64,000 nucleotides of DNA from Bacillota bacterium. GTDB taxonomy: Bacteria; Bacillota; Clostridia; Lachnospirales; Lachnospiraceae. The notes below the pieces were generated by a model that searched no databases, was not told where the DNA came from, and worked only from the letters and a program-made list of their open reading frames with translations. The translations under genes were made by a program, and so were the position numbers. Numbering within the stretch: the first letter of the stretch is position 1; each line of letters starts with the position of its first letter. Positions 61,780 to 64,000 of the stretch are shown here, one piece after another. The stretch spans positions 31,544 to 95,543 of the forward strand of contig JAEWEO010000228.1 in the NCBI GenBank assembly GCA_023389295.1, in the 5' to 3' direction.

Positions 61780-63860
61780 TTATTTACCTCTATTTCTATA
61801 CATGCTTGATTTGTTAACCTTCGTGTTCTATTATCCGGCTGGCCAAATCCTACATACAGTTTATAATGTGTTCCATCCTTTATATACTCTCCATCTTCAT
61901 TAACAACGAGAAAAGCTTCTTCTCGTATTGGCAACACCACCTTACACTTCTCCCCTTTTTTAAGGAATATACGTTTAAATCCACAAAGACTGTGATTGGG
62001 TACTGCATATATAGAATCTATATTCTTAATATATGCTTGCAGTACTTCCCCTGTATCATACTCACCTTCATTTTCTACCTCTACCTCAAGTATTCCATCA
62101 TAATATTTAGCCTCTATAGCCCTACACTTACCGTAGGTTAAGCCATAGCCAAAGGGATAAAGAGCCTCACCCTTCATATAGCGGTAGGTTCTACCCTCCA
62201 TGGAATAGTCCTCAAAGGGACGTAATTCCTCCAAACTCCGATAGAAGGTTACCGGTAATTTGCCGGAAGGTGAGTTTTCTCCAAAGATCGTTTTTGCAAT
62301 ACGACTTCCACCTCTTGCTCCCGGATACCAAGTTAGTAAAATACCATCAAAGTGCTCCTCGCAGTAAGATAAGTCAATCGCACTTCCTACACTTAGACAG
62401 AGTATTATGGGTTTTCCAACCTTTGCAATTGCCTCCATTAGGATTCGCTGCGGCTTAGGCAAAAGTAGGTCCATTTTATCACCGGATGCGTAGTTGTTCC
62501 CCGCATCTCCCTCTTCCCCTTCTAATGACTCATCCAGTCCCAGACATAGCACCACCACATCACTATGTTCTGCTACAATTATAGCCTCACTTATCCTATC
62601 ATGATTCCATGCAAGAAACTCTGTCTTGTCCTTAGCAAGATGACAGCCTTCTGAGAAAAGGACTCTTATCTGACCGAAGCTTTCTCTTTGTATTCCCTCC
62701 AATATGGTTATGTATTCTGAGGAGGTTCCATGATAGTTGCCAATCAGAGCTGCGCTGCTATTAGCGTTGGGGCCAATGACGCCAATAGTTTTAATTTTTT
62801 CCTTTTGAAGGGGCAGTATTCCGTTATTTTTCAATAGAACTAAGCTTTGCTCCGTCATTTTATCTGCCATTTTAAGATGTTCTTCACATTCCACCACTTC
62901 ATAGGGTATCTTATCATATTCCGTTTCTTCAAAGAGCCCTAATAAGAATCTGGTGGTAAATAATCGTTCCGCTGCAGTTGTAATCTCCTCCTCTGTAACC
63001 ATACCATCCTGATATGCTTTCAACAGGTAGAGATAAATATTACCACAATTAAGATCACATCCGGCTTTTAACGCCATTGCTGCTGATTCCTCTGCCGTAC
63101 TTGTAACCTTATGATGCTCATGGAAATCTTTGATAGCCCAGCAATCAGATACAAAGTGCCCCTCAAATCTCCAATCCTTACGAAGTATCTCTTTAATTAA
63201 GGTCTTACTCCCACAGCAAGGCTCTCCATTTGTGCGATTATAGGCCCCCATGACTGCTTCCACGTTGGCTTCCGTAACCAAGGCCTTAAAAGCAGGAAGA
63301 TATGTTTCATACAGATCCTTCTTTGAAACTACTGCATTAAAGGAATGCCTCTCTCCTTCGGGACCCGAATGAACTGCATAATGTTTAGCACAGGCTGCTG
63401 TCTTAAGTATATCTTTGTCACCTTGAAGTCCTTCTACAAAGGCAACTCCCATGCGACTGGTTAAGTAGGGATCTTCGCCATAGGTTTCATGACCTCTGCC
63501 CCATCTGGGATCTCGAAATATATTTACGTTAGGAGACCAAAAAGTTAATCCTTTATAAATATCACGGTCCCCATGTCTGCTATACTCATTGTATTTTGCT
63601 CTGGCTTCTGTAGCGATAGCATCTGCTGCCTTCTTAAGAAGCTCCGTATCAAAAGTCGCTGCCATACCGATCGCCTGTGGAAAGCTAGTCGCAACACCGG
63701 CTCTTGCTACACCGTGAAGTGCCTCGTTCCACCAGTTATAATCCGGTATACCAAGCCTTTTAATTGCCGGTGAATTATATCGCAATTGAGAAGCCCTCTC
63801 CTCAATTGTCATCTTCGCTACTAAGTCCTTTGCTCTCTTTCTCGCGTCTTCTCGTTTCAT
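61776..63860 (-). CDS. GH3 glycosidase (beta-xylosidase/beta-glucosidase type)
   Basis: A 694-residue enzyme with the ordinary GH3 order. Residues about 15-320 form the TIM barrel: NWWNEALHGVARAG, WSPNVNIFRDPRWGRGHETYGEDP-type text (landmark NVNIFRDPRWGRGHETYGED), KHYAVHSGPEGERH and the nucleophile Asp 239 in HFVSDCWAIKDF. Residues about 335-560 form the sandwich domain (SLVLLKNNGILPLQ), and a fibronectin III-like domain ends it. Motifs are those of xylosidase-like members. No signal peptide, so it works in the cytoplasm. AAGGAGAG precedes the start. A group II intron end lies 40-140 bases upstream. Confidence 0.94.
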   Translation of the reverse strand: MKREDARKRAKDLVAKMTIEERASQLRYNSPAIKRLGIPDYNWWNEALHGVARAGVATSFPQAIGMAATFDTELLKKAADAIATEARAKYNEYSRHGDRDIYKGLTFWSPNVNIFRDPRWGRGHETYGEDPYLTSRMGVAFVEGLQGDKDILKTAACAKHYAVHSGPEGERHSFNAVVSKKDLYETYLPAFKALVTEANVEAVMGAYNRTNGEPCCGSKTLIKEILRKDWRFEGHFVSDCWAIKDFHEHHKVTSTAEESAAMALKAGCDLNCGNIYLYLLKAYQDGMVTEEEITTAAERLFTTRFLLGLFEETEYDKIPYEVVECEEHLKMADKMTEQSLVLLKNNGILPLQKEKIKTIGVIGPNANSSAALIGNYHGTSSEYITILEGIQRESFGQIRVLFSEGCHLAKDKTEFLAWNHDRISEAIIVAEHSDVVVLCLGLDESLEGEEGDAGNNYASGDKMDLLLPKPQRILMEAIAKVGKPIILCLSVGSAIDLSYCEEHFDGILLTWYPGARGGSRIAKTIFGENSPSGKLPVTFYRSLEELRPFEDYSMEGRTYRYMKGEALYPFGYGLTYGKCRAIEAKYYDGILEVEVENEGEYDTGEVLQAYIKNIDSIYAVPNHSLCGFKRIFLKKGEKCKVVLPIREEAFLVVNEDGEYIKDGTHYKLYVGFGQPDNRTRRLTNQACIEIEVNK

Positions 63861-63904
63861 ACTTTTCTCTCCTTAACATCTAGTTTGCATAATTTATATT
63901 GTCA

Positions 63905-64000
63905 ATGTTTAGTAAATTCACACCTCACGGTGTAAACTCCTATTCAGAACCGTGCGTGCGACTTTCCCGCACACGGCTCTTCAAAATAACATTTACAGAT
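63905..64000 (-). mobile_element. 3' end of a group II intron (domains V and VI), cut by window edge
   Basis: On the minus strand 63979-63946 reads GAGCCGTGTGCGGGAAAGTC followed by GCACGCACGGTTCT. This is the 34-base domain V of bacterial group II introns, with its conserved AGC triad base of the stem, GAAA tetraloop and two-part helix. It is followed by domain VI: TTTACACC-GTGA-GGTGTGAA (63936-63917), with unpaired As near its base as branch-point candidates. The 3' splice site would lie near 63905-63912. The body of the intron and any reverse transcriptase gene lie outside the window. The class cannot be told from this end. Confidence 0.88.

Noticed and set aside
1..64000. tRNA and rRNA genes
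   Set aside because: I saw no CCA-ended cloverleaf patterns or ribosomal RNA blocks while reading; a tRNA scan would settle this.

Overview
The window is AT-rich, has strong AGGAGG-type ribosome binding sites, many intrinsic terminators, and occasional TTG and GTG starts. It carries [FeFe]-hydrogenase maturases, a PPi-type phosphofructokinase, LplB/LplC-type sugar transporters, two GH3 glycosidases and an Agr-type peptide system. This suggests an anaerobic, plant-polysaccharide-degrading clostridial Firmicute, most likely of the Lachnospiraceae (the Lachnoclostridium phytofermentans neighbourhood is my guess). The taxon is inferred from gene content only.

Layout. 1-5 kb (minus): the end of a DUF5058 membrane operon, then hydE-hydG-hydF behind an attenuator-like leader. 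5-11.4 kb (minus): a PstS-like lipoprotein with a repeat-type C-terminus, then a histidine kinase and LytTR regulator that bracket an NfeD-flotillin-small basic protein cluster. 11.7-14 kb (minus): a CoA-binding protein overlapping a fused RnfD/RnfC-like membrane flavo-Fe-S protein. 14-21 kb: a GerMN lipoprotein, an acyltransferase-like protein, PPi-PFK (plus), a nitroreductase, a 27-residue Lys-rich peptide, DUF503, TruA and a small membrane protein. 21-32.7 kb (minus): a carbohydrate locus with an oligosaccharide ABC importer, two esterases, a membrane-bound AraC sensor-regulator and a domain-swapped GH3 enzyme. 32.8-39 kb: a metallophosphoesterase, CBS protein, YjdF-like membrane protein, GGDEF protein, a second TruA with Asp to Glu at the catalytic position, and a MATE exporter. 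39-42.7 kb: a 53-residue small protein, the murL-murD pair, and a scar of two gene remnants. 42.8-46.5 kb (plus): a NatAB-like ABC exporter with two permeases. 46.6-53.2 kb: uridine kinase, bacteriohemerythrin, and a complete branched-chain amino acid importer livJHMGF. 53.3-57.6 kb (minus): a sortase-type surface protein, a CE2-like esterase and an LtaS-family enzyme. 57.8-61.6 kb (plus): a DUF5317 / kinase-less sensor-like membrane protein / agrB / agrD cluster, a structured RNA element, then a GGDEF + HD-GYP protein. 61.8-64 kb (minus): a conventional GH3 enzyme, preceded at the window edge by the 3' end (domains V and VI) of a group II intron.

How they fit. The GH3 enzymes, esterases and sugar importer form a system for taking up and trimming decorated plant oligosaccharides, feeding PPi-dependent glycolysis. 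The hydrogenase maturases and the Rnf-like fusion belong to fermentative electron disposal. The agr-like peptide and two c-di-GMP proteins suggest linked cell-density and second-messenger control. The least ordinary items are: the MurL/MurD pair, which implies D-glutamate is made on the peptidoglycan precursor; the stand-alone RnfD-RnfC fusion; the TruA paralog with an altered catalytic residue; the unidentified RNA upstream of the GGDEF/HD-GYP gene; and the kinase-less agr cluster. All functional statements are from reading the sequence; no database search was run.
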